From: Streptomyces phaeochromogenes
GTDB taxonomy: Bacteria; Actinomycetota; Actinomycetes; Streptomycetales; Streptomycetaceae
Assembly: GCF_001418655.1 (NCBI RefSeq)
Contig: NZ_LIQZ01000036.1
Location: 1 to 64,000, forward strand
Direction of reading: 5' to 3'
DNA: 64,000 nucleotides
A model generated the notes under the pieces. The model saw only the letters and a list, made by a program, of their open reading frames with translations. It made no database searches and was not told where the DNA came from. Both the position numbers and the translations under genes were made by a program. Positions 15,987 through 24,418 of the stretch are shown here, one piece after another (position 1 is the stretch's first letter; the number at the start of each line of letters is the position of its first letter).

Positions 15987-17300
15987 ATGAACACGAACGG
16001 GGACAGCACGAACGAGGACAGCACGAACGGGGACGGCAGCGTCGGCGGCAGGCTGCGTACCGCCGCGCTCACCGGGGCACGGGCCCTGGTGCTGGCCGTT
16101 GTGGCGCTGGCCGGGTCGATCACCCTCTTCGTCCTGTCCGTCGTGTCGATCGTCCTCGTGCCGGTGGGCATCGGCATCGTCACGACACCGTGGGTGCTGG
16201 CGGGCGTACGCGGCTTCGCCAACTGGCGGCGGCTGGTGGCGGCCCAGTGGTGCGGGGTGCGGATCCCGCCCGCGTACCGGCCGGTGCCGAAGGACGCGAA
16301 CCCCTGGACGCGGTGCTTCCGGCTGCTCGGCGATCCGGCGACCTGGCGGGACCTGATGTGGCTGCCGGTCGACATGATCGCGGGTTTCGTCACGGCGCTG
16401 CTGCCCGCCGCGCTGCTCACCTATCCCTTCGAGGGGTTCGCGCTCGGCGCCGGGCTGTGGCGGGTCTTCACGGACGGCACGCGTGTCGGCTGGTGGTACG
16501 GGTTCGTGCCGGTCAGCGGGCAGCTCAGCGCCCTCGCCGCCGCCGCGCTGGGAGCGGCCCTGCTCGTCACCGGTGTCTACACCGCTCCCCTGCTGCTGCG
16601 CGCCCACTTCCTGCTGACCCGGTCCGTCCTCGGGTCCGGCCAGGGCGAGCTCGCCGAGCGCGTCCGTGTGCTCACCGAGACCCGGCGCGACGCCGTCGAC
16701 ACCTCGGCGGCCGAACTGCGCCGTATCGAACGGGACCTGCACGACGGGGCGCAGGCCAGGCTGGTCGCGATGGGCATGGATCTCGGCACCATCGAGGCCC
16801 TGGTCGAGAAGGACCCCGCGAAGGCCAAGCAGCTGCTCGCACAGGCCCGCAAGTCCTCCGCCGAGGCGCTCACCGAACTGCGTGACCTCGTACGCGGCAT
16901 CCACCCGCCCGTGCTCGCGGAGCGCGGACTCGGCGACGCGGTACGGGCGTTGGCGCTGCGGCTGCCCATCAGCACGGAGGTGGACGTGGAGTTGGCGGGC
17001 CGGGCGGGCGAACCGGTGGAGGCCGCCGCGTACTTCGCCGTCAGCGAGGTCCTCACCAACGCCGTCAAGCACTCGGGGGCGGACCGGATCTGGGTCGACA
17101 TCCACCACTCCCCCGAGCACGGCGGGATGCTGCGGATCGCCGTCACCGACGACGGCGGCGGGGGCGCCTCGATCGGCGCGGGTTCGGGACTCTCCGGAGT
17201 CGAGCGGCGACTGGGTACATTCGACGGCGTCCTGGCCGTCAGCAGTCCCGTGGGCGGCCCCACCATGGTGACCATGGAGATCCCTTGCGAGTTGTCCTAG
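15987..17300 (+). CDS. NarL-type sensor histidine kinase
   Basis: A 437-residue membrane histidine kinase. The N-terminal sensor region has hydrophobic helices at about 31-75 and about 128-155 and 178-205, in the style of the actinobacterial Sensor domain. A HisKA_3 segment carries His252 in ERDLHDGAQARLVAMGMDLG. The C-terminal HATPase has the N box around SEVLTNAVKHSGA and Gly-rich VTDDGGGGAS. The start ATG 15987 is preceded by GAGGG. The downstream response regulator overlaps the end by 16 nt, so the two are a coupled pair. The signal is unknown. Confidence 0.92.
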   Translation: MNTNGDSTNEDSTNGDGSVGGRLRTAALTGARALVLAVVALAGSITLFVLSVVSIVLVPVGIGIVTTPWVLAGVRGFANWRRLVAAQWCGVRIPPAYRPVPKDANPWTRCFRLLGDPATWRDLMWLPVDMIAGFVTALLPAALLTYPFEGFALGAGLWRVFTDGTRVGWWYGFVPVSGQLSALAAAALGAALLVTGVYTAPLLLRAHFLLTRSVLGSGQGELAERVRVLTETRRDAVDTSAAELRRIERDLHDGAQARLVAMGMDLGTIEALVEKDPAKAKQLLAQARKSSAEALTELRDLVRGIHPPVLAERGLGDAVRALALRLPISTEVDVELAGRAGEPVEAAAYFAVSEVLTNAVKHSGADRIWVDIHHSPEHGGMLRIAVTDDGGGGASIGAGSGLSGVERRLGTFDGVLAVSSPVGGPTMVTMEIPCELS

Positions 17301-17938
17301 CCGAAGACCTGTTCCTGCTGCGCGACGGACTGGTCCGGCTGCTGGAGGCGTACGACTTCGAGATCGCCGCGGCCGTCGAGACCGGGCCCGAACTCACCCG
17401 GGCTCTGGCCGAGTTGAACCCGGACGTCGCCGTCGTCGACGTGCGTCTGCCGCCCTCGCACACGGACGAGGGACTGCAGTGCGCGCTGGCGGCCCGCCGG
17501 GCGAGACCCGGCCTGCCGGTGCTGGTCCTCTCGCAGCACGTGGAGCAGTTGTACGCGCGCGAGCTGCTCGCCGACGGGGCCGGCGGGGTCGGCTATCTGC
17601 TCAAGGACCGGGTGTTCGACGCCGAGCAGTTCATCGACGCCGTACGGCGGGTCGCGGCGGGCGGTACGGCGATGGATCCGCAGGTCATCCAGCAGCTGCT
17701 GACGCGGCGGCAGGCGGACGACCGGCCGCTGGGTCGGGTGACTCCGCGCGAGCTGGAGGTTTTGGAACTGATGGCACAGGGCAGGTCGAATGCGGCGATC
17801 GCGGGCCAACTGGTGGTCACGGAGCGGGCGATCGCCAAGCACACGTCCAACATCTTCGCGAAGCTGGGTCTTGAGGTCTCGGACGACGACAACCGTCGCG
17901 TCCTGGCCGTTCTCGCCTATTTGGACCAGGACCACTGA
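17285..17938 (+). CDS. NarL/FixJ family response regulator
   Basis: A 217-residue response regulator, partner of the preceding kinase. The receiver has the acidic pair in LAEDLF (Glu7-Asp8) and phospho-acceptor Asp52 in VAVVDVRLPP; the conserved Lys is in YLLKDR. The C-terminal LuxR-type helix-turn-helix is TPRELEVLELMAQGRSNAAI followed by VTERAIAKHTSNIFAKLGL. The start is TTG 17285: GGAGA stands 4-8 nt before it, and no in-frame ATG or GTG is available without losing the first strand. The 16-nt overlap with the kinase implies translational coupling. A hairpin follows at 18038. Confidence 0.93.
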   Translation: MRVVLAEDLFLLRDGLVRLLEAYDFEIAAAVETGPELTRALAELNPDVAVVDVRLPPSHTDEGLQCALAARRARPGLPVLVLSQHVEQLYARELLADGAGGVGYLLKDRVFDAEQFIDAVRRVAAGGTAMDPQVIQQLLTRRQADDRPLGRVTPRELEVLELMAQGRSNAAIAGQLVVTERAIAKHTSNIFAKLGLEVSDDDNRRVLAVLAYLDQDH

Positions 17939-18022
17939 AAGGGTCCCGAAAGAGGATCGAGAAAGATCGGCGGCGGTCGTACGGAGACCCGTCAGGAGGC
18001 GGGCCCGAAGTTCCGCTTTCGC

Positions 18023-18035
18023 TGAATGATATTCA
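18023..18035. promoter_or_regulatory. Candidate operator TGAAT-GAT-ATTCA
   Basis: A 13-bp inverted repeat in an A/T-rich patch, upstream of the DUF1996 gene and just ahead of the response-regulator terminator. No regulator can be assigned. Confidence 0.35.
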
Positions 18036-18037
18036 AT

Positions 18038-18071
18038 AAGCCCCGCACAACTGCCGTTGTTTCAGGGGCTT
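18038..18071 (+). terminator. Terminator of the two-component operon
   Basis: AAGCCCC (18038-18044) pairs with GGGGCTT (18065-18071), and an inner stem ACAAC/GTTGT (18047-18051 and 18056-18060) closes on TGCC. It lies 100 nt after the response-regulator stop. Confidence 0.6.
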
Positions 18072-18220
18072 CTGGGCCCCTTGCGCCGGGATTGTGTCCC
18101 CGAACTCTCACCAATTTCTTGGACCACTGAACACCTCAGGAACCCCCTCCGTATTGAACGGAGCCGCTTCACCTCCTGTCGGGCGCCTCAATGCCCCCGC
18201 AAGGAAGCCAGAGGAGTTCC

Positions 18221-19780
18221 ATGGGACGCACAAACCGTAAACGCCGCTCCACGCTCGCCAACCGGGCGATAGCCGCATCGGCGGCTCTCGCGCTGGGTGG
18301 CGGCGGTCTGCTGGCGGCCAACATCTACGCTTCTGCGGGCGAGGGCAAGAACTCGACGCAGAACGCGCAGACGACGGCTGCCGGAGTGGCGACGATCAAA
18401 TGTCCGGACGTCGGCCAGCAGCTGACCGATGTGCCGAAGGGCGCTCGCGCCGGTGTCGACAAGGAGCTGGCGAAGCTCGACCAGCAGGTCACCGAGGCCT
18501 ACAAGCGCCTCGCCGACACGCGCCAGGCCCAGGCGGGGGACTCCAGCTACGTCAACAACGCGATCCTCAGTCCGCTGAAGTCCAAGCGGACGGCCACGAT
18601 CGACCGGATCAACAACAGCATCAAGCGCAAGGGGGGCAAGGCCCCGCAGGGAGCCGACCAGCTCGCCGGGTGTGAGGGTGTGCCGGCCGACCAGCCCGCC
18701 GCAGGTGAGGGCCAGGGCGGCAACGGTCAGGACCAGGGCCAGGACAACGGCCAGGACCAGGGTCAGGACCAGGGCAACGGTCAGGACCAGGGCCAGGACA
18801 ATGGCCAGGACCAGGGTCAGGACCAGGGCAACGGTGGCCAGGACGGCAACGGCCCCGCGGCTGCCGACTTCCAGGACATCACCCAGGTCCAGCCGACCGG
18901 TGGCGCGAAGGGCGTCGGTCCGAACGGGCTTCCCGCGAACGGGGACTCCGGTTCGACGGGCACGTTCACCACGAACTGTGGCACGAACGAGAACGAGAAC
19001 CGCAACTCGGACAACGTGATCGTCGCTCCCGGTGTCAGCAACGGTGCGCAGCACCAGCACGACTACGTCGGCAACCAGGACAACGACGCTTTCGCGAGCG
19101 ACCAGGACCTGGCGGCGGCCGACACCAGCTGCCAGAACCAGGGCGACAAGTCGTCGTACTTCTGGCCGGTGCTGCGTGTGCAGGACGGTCAGGACGACAT
19201 CGACGCGAACGCGCCCGGTGGCGGCCAGGACGGCAACGTCGGCACGATCCTCCAGGCCAGCGAGGCTCAGCTGAAGTTCGTCGGCAACCAGAAGGGCGAT
19301 GTGGTCGCGATGCCCACGGCCCTTCGCATCATCACCGGTGACGCCAAGTCCTTCGTGAACGGCCTCGCCAACGCCAACACCAACTGGAGCTGCACCGGCT
19401 TCGAGGACCGTCAGCTGACGGACAAGTACCCGATCTGCCCCGAGGGCAGCTCCGTGGTGCGGACGACCAACTTCCAGAGCTGCTGGGACGGTCAGAACAT
19501 CGACTCGGCCAACCACCGCACGCACGTGTCCTTCGTCCAGGCGGACGGCACCTGTGGCAACGGTTTCCAGGCCATCCCCCAGCTGCAGGTCCGTCTGGTC
19601 TATGACGTGGACGCCCCGCAGATCCAGAACGGTCAGGTACAGAACGCCTTCGCGGTGGACTCCTTCCCGGACCAGCTGCACAAGCCGATCACCGACCACA
19701 ACGACTTCATCAACTTCTTCGACGGGAACACGATGAACCAGGTGGTCGACTGCATCAACAGCGGTCAGGACTGCCAGTAA
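18221..19780 (+). CDS. Secreted DUF1996 domain protein with Gln/Asp/Asn/Gly repeat linker
   Basis: A 519-residue exported protein. The basic N-terminus plus hydrophobic stretch (residues about 14-38) is a signal peptide or anchor. Residues about 65-155 are a helical module bracketed by cysteines (TIKCPDVG ... LAGCEGV). Residues about 163-210 are a low-complexity linker of GQD/NGQ units that includes an exact-length 54-bp tandem duplication. The C-terminal about 300 residues are DUF1996, a secreted domain whose role in bacteria is unknown, with several cysteines and conserved [11 protein letters not shown] 18221 has GAGGAG upstream. A strong terminator follows. The cysteine-bracketed module resembles the one at 10280. 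Confidence 0.85.
   Translation: MGRTNRKRRSTLANRAIAASAALALGGGGLLAANIYASAGEGKNSTQNAQTTAAGVATIKCPDVGQQLTDVPKGARAGVDKELAKLDQQVTEAYKRLADTRQAQAGDSSYVNNAILSPLKSKRTATIDRINNSIKRKGGKAPQGADQLAGCEGVPADQPAAGEGQGGNGQDQGQDNGQDQGQDQGNGQDQGQDNGQDQGQDQGNGGQDGNGPAAADFQDITQVQPTGGAKGVGPNGLPANGDSGSTGTFTTNCGTNENENRNSDNVIVAPGVSNGAQHQHDYVGNQDNDAFASDQDLAAADTSCQNQGDKSSYFWPVLRVQDGQDDIDANAPGGGQDGNVGTILQASEAQLKFVGNQKGDVVAMPTALRIITGDAKSFVNGLANANTNWSCTGFEDRQLTDKYPICPEGSSVVRTTNFQSCWDGQNIDSANHRTHVSFVQADGTCGNGFQAIPQLQVRLVYDVDAPQIQNGQVQNAFAVDSFPDQLHKPITDHNDFINFFDGNTMNQVVDCINSGQDCQ
18722..18829 (+). repeat. 54-bp tandem duplication in the linker coding sequence
   Basis: Two copies, 18722-18775 and 18776-18829, differ at one synonymous base (AAC to AAT for Asn). 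Each encodes the 18-residue unit [18 protein letters not shown]. The near-identity suggests a recent duplication or gene-conversion event. Confidence 0.9.
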
Positions 19781-19817
19781 CACAGAGGCAGTGAGCAACA
19801 GGCAGTAAGCACAAGAG

Positions 19818-19849
19818 AGCCGGCGGTGGGATTTCCCACCGCCGGCTTT
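19818..19849 (+). terminator. Terminator of the DUF1996 gene
   Basis: AGCCGGCGGTGGG (19818-19830) pairs perfectly with CCCACCGCCGGCT (19835-19847) over ATTT, followed by TT. Confidence 0.88.
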
Positions 19850-19934
19850 CGCTTGTCCCCGAATCCCCGAATCCCGAATGCCTTCGACCGAATGCCCTCG
19901 GCCCCGCGTGGCCGGCGCGGGGCGATGCCGTCCG

Positions 19935-20375
19935 TCAGCTGCTGTGACCGCCACTGTTGTGGCTGCCACCGGGGTTCATGTGCTCGGAGCCTTCCTCCAT
20001 GGTCCCGCCGAGCTGGCCGCGCAGTGCCGTGACCGTCTTCTGCTCGCCGACGGCGACCCACTTGCGGCCGACGAGGTAGTAGCCGCCGTAGTCCTTCGCC
20101 CCGTTCAGCCACTCGCGCTGGCCGCGGTCGGTGGCGAACGTCGCGAGGATGTACTTGCCGCCGGAGGTCTTGCAGATGGCCTGCCGGATCGTGTCGGCGT
20201 CCGTCTGCATGTCCGGCTTGCAGCCCGCCTCGCTCGCGATCTGCTCCAGGCTCCCGCTCGCGGTCTCGGGGACCTTCTTCTCCCCGCCGCCGTCCGAGCC
20301 GCAGCCGGTCACCGCCAGCAGTGCCGTTACCGCCCCGGCCGTACCGACCGCGAGCCTCTTCCTCGTCAAACGCAT
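19935..20375 (-). CDS. Putative lipoprotein, 146 aa
   Basis: A lipoprotein by its N-terminus: MRLTRKRLAVGTAGAVTALLAVTGCGSD has a basic start, hydrophobic core and a lipobox LAVTGC with Cys25 as the lipidation site. The mature part has two further cysteines (AGCKPD and AICKTS) and a His/Asn/Gly-rich tail (HMNPGGSHNSGGHSS). ATG 20375 is preceded by CGGAGG 8 nt away; longer in-frame starts are rejected because they would bury the signal. No partner gene is evident. Extracytoplasmic function unknown. Confidence 0.83.
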   Translation of the reverse strand: MRLTRKRLAVGTAGAVTALLAVTGCGSDGGGEKKVPETASGSLEQIASEAGCKPDMQTDADTIRQAICKTSGGKYILATFATDRGQREWLNGAKDYGGYYLVGRKWVAVGEQKTVTALRGQLGGTMEEGSEHMNPGGSHNSGGHSS

Positions 20376-20622
20376 TCGTACGTACCTCCGGGTCGGTTCC
20401 GGCCCACGCCGTTGAGAGCCCCGGTCAGAGGCTCTGCCTTCGGATACGGCTCCCGCACGCCCGGCGCTCAATCGTCTCCGTGTTTACGGCATCACCGGAC
20501 GCATCACAGTGACGTACGCCACATCGGCGGCCCTCCGTTGTCGGACAGGGCCGGGCACAGGGCTGTCGACGGGCGCGTAAAGCCGATGTCGTTCGCGGGC
20601 ACGCCTGTGCGAGGGTGGGCCC

Positions 20623-21132
20623 GTGACCACCATCGATGCTGACTGGGACGAGCGAGTGACGGCCGCCTGGGCCACCTTCGACGACTACGCCGAGGCGCAG
20701 GAGGCCGACTTCCGCGCGGTGATCGACGCGCTGGTCGCCGAGCTGCCCGCCGACAGCCCGGTCGGCCCGTTCGAGCGGGCCTGCGCCTGGGACTCGACGG
20801 GCCACTCGGACCGGGCCGTGCCGCTGTACCGGGAGGCGCTGGCGCGCGGGCTCGACGGCTACCGCCGCCGGCGCGCGAAGATCCAGCTCTCCAGCTCGCT
20901 GCGGAACACCGGACAGCCGGAGGAGGGCGTCAAGCTGCTGACGCCGGAACTCGTCGCGCCCTCCGACGAGTTGGACGACGCCGTACGCGCCACACTCGCG
21001 CTGTGCCTGGCGAGCCTGGGCCGCGAGCGCGAGGGACTCGCGCTCGTCCTCGGCGCCCTGGCCGCTCATCTGCCGCGCTACCAGCGGTCCATGGCGAACT
21101 ACGCCCGCGATCTCGTGGAGCCGGAGGCGTAA
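20623..21132 (+). CDS. Tetratricopeptide-repeat protein, 169 aa
   Basis: A small helical repeat protein. Residues about 50-135 fit TPR-like helix pairs: FERACAWDSTGHSDRAVPLYREALARGL, then RAKIQLSSSLRNTGQPEEGVKLL, then LALCLASLGREREGLALVLGAL. The N-terminus MTTIDADWDERVTAAWATFDDY is acidic. There is no signal peptide. GTG 20623 has no ribosome site and may be leaderless. Such proteins usually serve as protein-protein adaptors; no partner is evident. Confidence 0.85.
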   Translation: MTTIDADWDERVTAAWATFDDYAEAQEADFRAVIDALVAELPADSPVGPFERACAWDSTGHSDRAVPLYREALARGLDGYRRRRAKIQLSSSLRNTGQPEEGVKLLTPELVAPSDELDDAVRATLALCLASLGREREGLALVLGALAAHLPRYQRSMANYARDLVEPEA

Positions 21133-21192
21133 CTCCCCACGGACTCGGGGCAGTCCAGGTGACCAACCACGGATTCGCTCGTTTTGCTGAAC

Positions 21193-23154
21193 GTGCAGTC
21201 ACAGGATGTCGCCCCGCGCCCCGCACCGGACCCCCGCCCCGGACCGGTCGTCGACGTCGAGCAGGCCGAGGCCGCGCTCGTCGAGCACTATCCGCGGCTC
21301 GTCCGGCTCGCCTATCTGGTGCTGCCGCCGAGCCTCGGCCGCAACCGCCGGGTGCTCACCGCGCACGCGCTCACCCAGCGCGCGCTGCCCCGGGGCCGGA
21401 CGTCCGGCGACGCCTCGGTCCTCCCCGCCCAGAAGACCGCCGAGGGCCGCGACGCCGATCCGGGATACGCGTACGTACGCCTGCGGGTGCTGCGTACGGC
21501 GCTGGAGGCGGGCCGCCCGCTGACGTTCAGGGCCTGGCCGAAGCGGGCGCAACTGCCGCCGCTGCTCCCCCAGGTGTGGGGCCTGCGGCTCTTCCCGCGC
21601 TCGGGCGGCGCCGACGAACTCGCCCTGGACCAGCGGCTGTCGGCCCTGTCGGCCCCGGCCCGCGCCGCCTACGTCCTGCGCGGTCTTGAGCGGCTGTCCG
21701 ACGCGGACGTGCACAGGGTGCTGGCCGCGGCGGGCGAGGAGGACCCGGAGGACGCACTTGACGAGGCCGACGAGATCGAGGCGAAGTACGGGCTGCTGAC
21801 GTCCCCCGAGTTCGACCCGTGCTCGCTGCAGGCCCGGCCGCCGGACCTGATGCGCCGGCGCCAGCACATGAAGGCGGCGCTCGCCGCGACGGCCGCCGTG
21901 GCGGTGTGCGGGGCGCTGCTCGGGCTGCCCGGCGACGGCTGGGGCCCCGACGGCGCGGCGGCGCCCCCGTACGCGCAGAACCCCTCGGCCCAGGCCGCCC
22001 TGGATCCCGGCAAGCTGACGCTCGTCCCCGCCGCCGCGTGGCAGTCGTCGACGCGCACCGACTTCTCCGTGTGGCCCGCGCGCGGCGCCCTCACCGGTGA
22101 CAAGGCGCTGCTGCGCCGCGCGCTCGCCGTCTGGGCACGCCCCGGCGAGTCCGTACAGGTCTCGGCCACCCCCGGCACCCCGTCGGGCGCACCGCCGGGA
22201 CCGCCCCAGCTGCTGTACGCGGGCGAGGTCGACCAGAGCCGGGTCGTGCTGCTCCACGACGGACTGCGCATCGTGCGCTACGCCGAGGCGAAGGACGGCA
22301 CGCAGGGCGCCGCCCTGGACTTCGCCCGGGTCGACGGCGCCACGGGTGCCGAGGCGAACGCGGTGGTCCTCGGCCGCGCCGACGGCAACGTCCGCTATCT
22401 GACGGCACCGTGGGTGCGTAAGGCCGTGGTGCGCGACCTGCTGAAGTCGGCGGCCGGCACATCAGGCGCCTCCGACTCCCCCGGGGCTTCCGGCGGGACG
22501 CGTCTCGACCGGTCGGCGGACGGGGTGACCGAGCCGTTCGCCGGCCCCGCTCTGCAGACCGGGGAGTGCCGCTCGTGGAACGCGCTGGAGCTCACGGACC
22601 GTTCGGGCACCCGGCTGACGACCGACCTCGGTGAGCTGACCCCGGCCCGCCTCACCGCGGGCCGCCCCGGGCAGCCCCGTGATGCGTCGGCGGCGACCTG
22701 GTCCCCGCTCGCCTGCTCCCTGGCGGCCGTCCGCGGTCAGGGCGTACGCGCGGTGAACGCCTGGCAGTACGCCCGGCAGCCGCTGCCCGACGCGAGCGGC
22801 ACCGCGAACTGGCTGTGCACCCGCGCGGACACCTGGCGCGGCGGCGGGACACGGGTGCTGGCCCAGTTCCACGCCCAGGGCCAGCCGTACGGCGCGGTCG
22901 CGGCGAAGGCGGAGAACGTGGCCGCCTGCGGCGCGAAGGACTCCCACGTCCTGGCGGGTGTGCTGTGGAAGTCCGGTACGGGTGACTGGTATCTCCTCGC
23001 CGCCGGAAGCAAGGACACCGAGTCGATCCGCGCGACGGGCGGGGTCGACGGATCCACCGAGGGCAATCTCCTTGCCGTACGGGCCCAACAGGGCGCGCAG
23101 GCAGGCCTGAATGGGACCCTGGCCGACGGGAGGTCGATCGGCGGCCTGCGCTGA
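21193..23154 (+). CDS. Membrane protein with degenerate ECF-sigma-like N-terminus and extracellular domain
   Basis: A 653-residue protein with three parts. Residues 1-185 read like a weakened ECF sigma factor: ALVEHYPRLVRLAYLVL resembles region 2, GYAYVRLRVLRTAL its end, and LSALSAPARAAYVLRGLERLSDADVHRVLAAAG resembles region 4. Residues about 230-250 (ALAATAAVAVCGALLGLPG) are a single membrane span. The remaining about 400 residues would be outside the cell and include a Cys pair region and a Ser/Gly linker. No anti-sigma gene is adjacent. GTG 21193 is used; an upstream in-frame TTG at 21184 is possible. It may be an inactive sigma fold used as a sensor. Function unknown. Confidence 0.75.
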   Translation: MQSQDVAPRPAPDPRPGPVVDVEQAEAALVEHYPRLVRLAYLVLPPSLGRNRRVLTAHALTQRALPRGRTSGDASVLPAQKTAEGRDADPGYAYVRLRVLRTALEAGRPLTFRAWPKRAQLPPLLPQVWGLRLFPRSGGADELALDQRLSALSAPARAAYVLRGLERLSDADVHRVLAAAGEEDPEDALDEADEIEAKYGLLTSPEFDPCSLQARPPDLMRRRQHMKAALAATAAVAVCGALLGLPGDGWGPDGAAAPPYAQNPSAQAALDPGKLTLVPAAAWQSSTRTDFSVWPARGALTGDKALLRRALAVWARPGESVQVSATPGTPSGAPPGPPQLLYAGEVDQSRVVLLHDGLRIVRYAEAKDGTQGAALDFARVDGATGAEANAVVLGRADGNVRYLTAPWVRKAVVRDLLKSAAGTSGASDSPGASGGTRLDRSADGVTEPFAGPALQTGECRSWNALELTDRSGTRLTTDLGELTPARLTAGRPGQPRDASAATWSPLACSLAAVRGQGVRAVNAWQYARQPLPDASGTANWLCTRADTWRGGGTRVLAQFHAQGQPYGAVAAKAENVAACGAKDSHVLAGVLWKSGTGDWYLLAAGSKDTESIRATGGVDGSTEGNLLAVRAQQGAQAGLNGTLADGRSIGGLR

Positions 23155-23172
23155 CGCGGGTGAACACCCGCG
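23155..23172 (+). terminator. Short terminator hairpin
   Basis: CGCGGGTG (23155-23162) pairs with CACCCGCG (23165-23172) directly after the previous stop codon. Confidence 0.5.
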
Positions 23173-23173
23173 C

Positions 23174-23200
23174 GGATCCGACCGGTTCGCGGCCGGATCC
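23174..23200. promoter_or_regulatory. Candidate TetR autoregulatory operator
   Basis: GGATCCG (23174-23180) and CGGATCC (23194-23200) form a perfect inverted repeat over 13 bp. TAAGGT at 23207-23212 could be the -10 of a leaderless transcript beginning at the TetR ATG 23219. Confidence 0.5.
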
Positions 23201-23218
23201 GATCGGTAAGGTGTTCGT

Positions 23219-23908
23219 ATGACAACCGGGGTACGCCGCAGGATGGGTGTCGAGGAGCGGCGGCAGCAGTTGATCGGCGTCGCCCTCGACCTGTTCAGCC
23301 GACGCTCGCCCGACGACGTCTCCATCGACGAGATAGCAGCCGCCGCGGGCATCTCGCGTCCGCTGGTCTACCACTACTTCCCGGGCAAACTCAGCCTGTA
23401 CGAAGCCGCGTTGAAGCGGGCCTCGGACGATCTGGCGGAACGTTTCATCGAGCCTCAGGAGGGCCCGCTGGGCGCGCGGCTGCTGCGGGTCATGCGGCGG
23501 TACTTCGACTTCGTGGACCAGCACGGGCCCGGTTTCTCGGCCCTGATGCGCGGCGGCCCCTCGGTCGGCACGACCAACACGAACGCCCTCATCGACGGCG
23601 TACGGCAGGCCGCGTACCTCCAGATCCTGGCGCATCTGCGGATCGACCGGCCGCCCGCCCGGCTCGAACTGGTCGTCCGCTCCTGGATCTCCCTGGCCGA
23701 GTCGACCGCCCTCATCTGGCTGGACGGCCGCCGGATCCCCCGCGCCGAGCTGGAGGCCCAACTCGTCCACGACTTCGCGGCCCTCGCCGCCGTCAGCGCC
23801 GCCTACGACCCCGAAATGGCCGACCTACTGCGCCACATGCTCGCGGAAGAACCGGCAGAGGGCCCGTTCACAGACCTGATCGGCCGCCTGGTCTCACTGG
23901 CGTCGTAG
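23219..23908 (+). CDS. TetR family transcriptional regulator
   Basis: A 229-residue TetR-type repressor. The N-terminal DNA-binding domain (about residues 12-60) carries VEERRQQLIGVALDLF, VSIDEIAAAAGISRPLVYHYFPGK in the helix-turn-helix. The C-terminal ligand domain is unassigned. ATG 23219 has no ribosome site but follows a TAnnnT hexamer, so a leaderless transcript is likely. An inverted repeat upstream fits autoregulation. The neighbouring targets are not obvious, because the flanking genes are unrelated and separated by GC-rich repeats. Confidence 0.9.
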   Translation: MTTGVRRRMGVEERRQQLIGVALDLFSRRSPDDVSIDEIAAAAGISRPLVYHYFPGKLSLYEAALKRASDDLAERFIEPQEGPLGARLLRVMRRYFDFVDQHGPGFSALMRGGPSVGTTNTNALIDGVRQAAYLQILAHLRIDRPPARLELVVRSWISLAESTALIWLDGRRIPRAELEAQLVHDFAALAAVSAAYDPEMADLLRHMLAEEPAEGPFTDLIGRLVSLAS

Positions 23909-23927
23909 ACAGGGCCGCCCCCCTTCA

Positions 23928-24017
23928 GGGGCGCGGGGAACGGCGCAGTCTTTTCGGCTTCTAGGGGCGCGGGGAACTGCGCAATCCTTTAGCTTTTAGG
24001 GGCGCGGGGAACTGCGC
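23928..24017. repeat. Three copies of the GGGGCGCGGGGAACTGCGC element
   Basis: Copies at 23928-23946 (one variant: AACGGC), 23964-23982 and 23999-24017, with a 35-36 bp period. The same 19-mer occurs as an inverted pair at 55563-55655. It is a common dispersed intergenic repeat in Streptomyces as I recall. Confidence 0.85.
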
Positions 24018-24034
24018 ATCTGTGAGGCCGGACG

Positions 24035-24391
24035 TCAGTCCACGAACTTCTGGTAGGACGCGTCAAGGTCCCGCACCTCCGCGGACGCATGCAACGCCAC
24101 ACCGTCAACCGGCTTCACATGCGCCCGCAAAAGCTCAAGCGTCCGCTCGGTCAGGAGGAGCTTCGTCTCGTCGGACCGCCCGGCCAGCAGCGCGAGCGTG
24201 ACATGGACGAGCCCATGCCCGGTCACCTCCGACCCCACGACGACATCCTCCGCGGGCCGGAACCGCGTCTTGCACGCCTCGATCTTCGCGGCGGCCGTCT
24301 CCACCACCACGGCGTGCAGCGCGACAGCGAACCCCTGCCGGTCGAACGCGTCGGTGAGAGACGTCGAGTAGTCGACGGTGATCTGCGGCAC
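24035..24391 (-). CDS. CHMI/4-oxalocrotonate tautomerase-like isomerase
   Basis: A 118-residue protein like 5-carboxymethyl-2-hydroxymuconate delta-isomerase, small trimeric tautomerases that use the N-terminal proline freed by Met removal. The chosen start GTG 24391 gives MPQITVDYSTSLTDAF, putting Pro at position 2, as required. AGGAG is 5 nt upstream of it; a GTG at 24397 is too near the ribosome site and would abolish the N-terminal Pro. The body matches the family: ALHAVVVETAAAKIEACKTRF, HVTLALLAGRSDETKLLLTERTL. No aromatic catabolism genes are nearby, so its substrate is uncertain. Confidence 0.87.
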   Translation of the reverse strand: MPQITVDYSTSLTDAFDRQGFAVALHAVVVETAAAKIEACKTRFRPAEDVVVGSEVTGHGLVHVTLALLAGRSDETKLLLTERTLELLRAHVKPVDGVALHASAEVRDLDASYQKFVD

Positions 24392-24418
24392 GGGCACTCC
24401 TGTTCTAGGTCAACGCGC

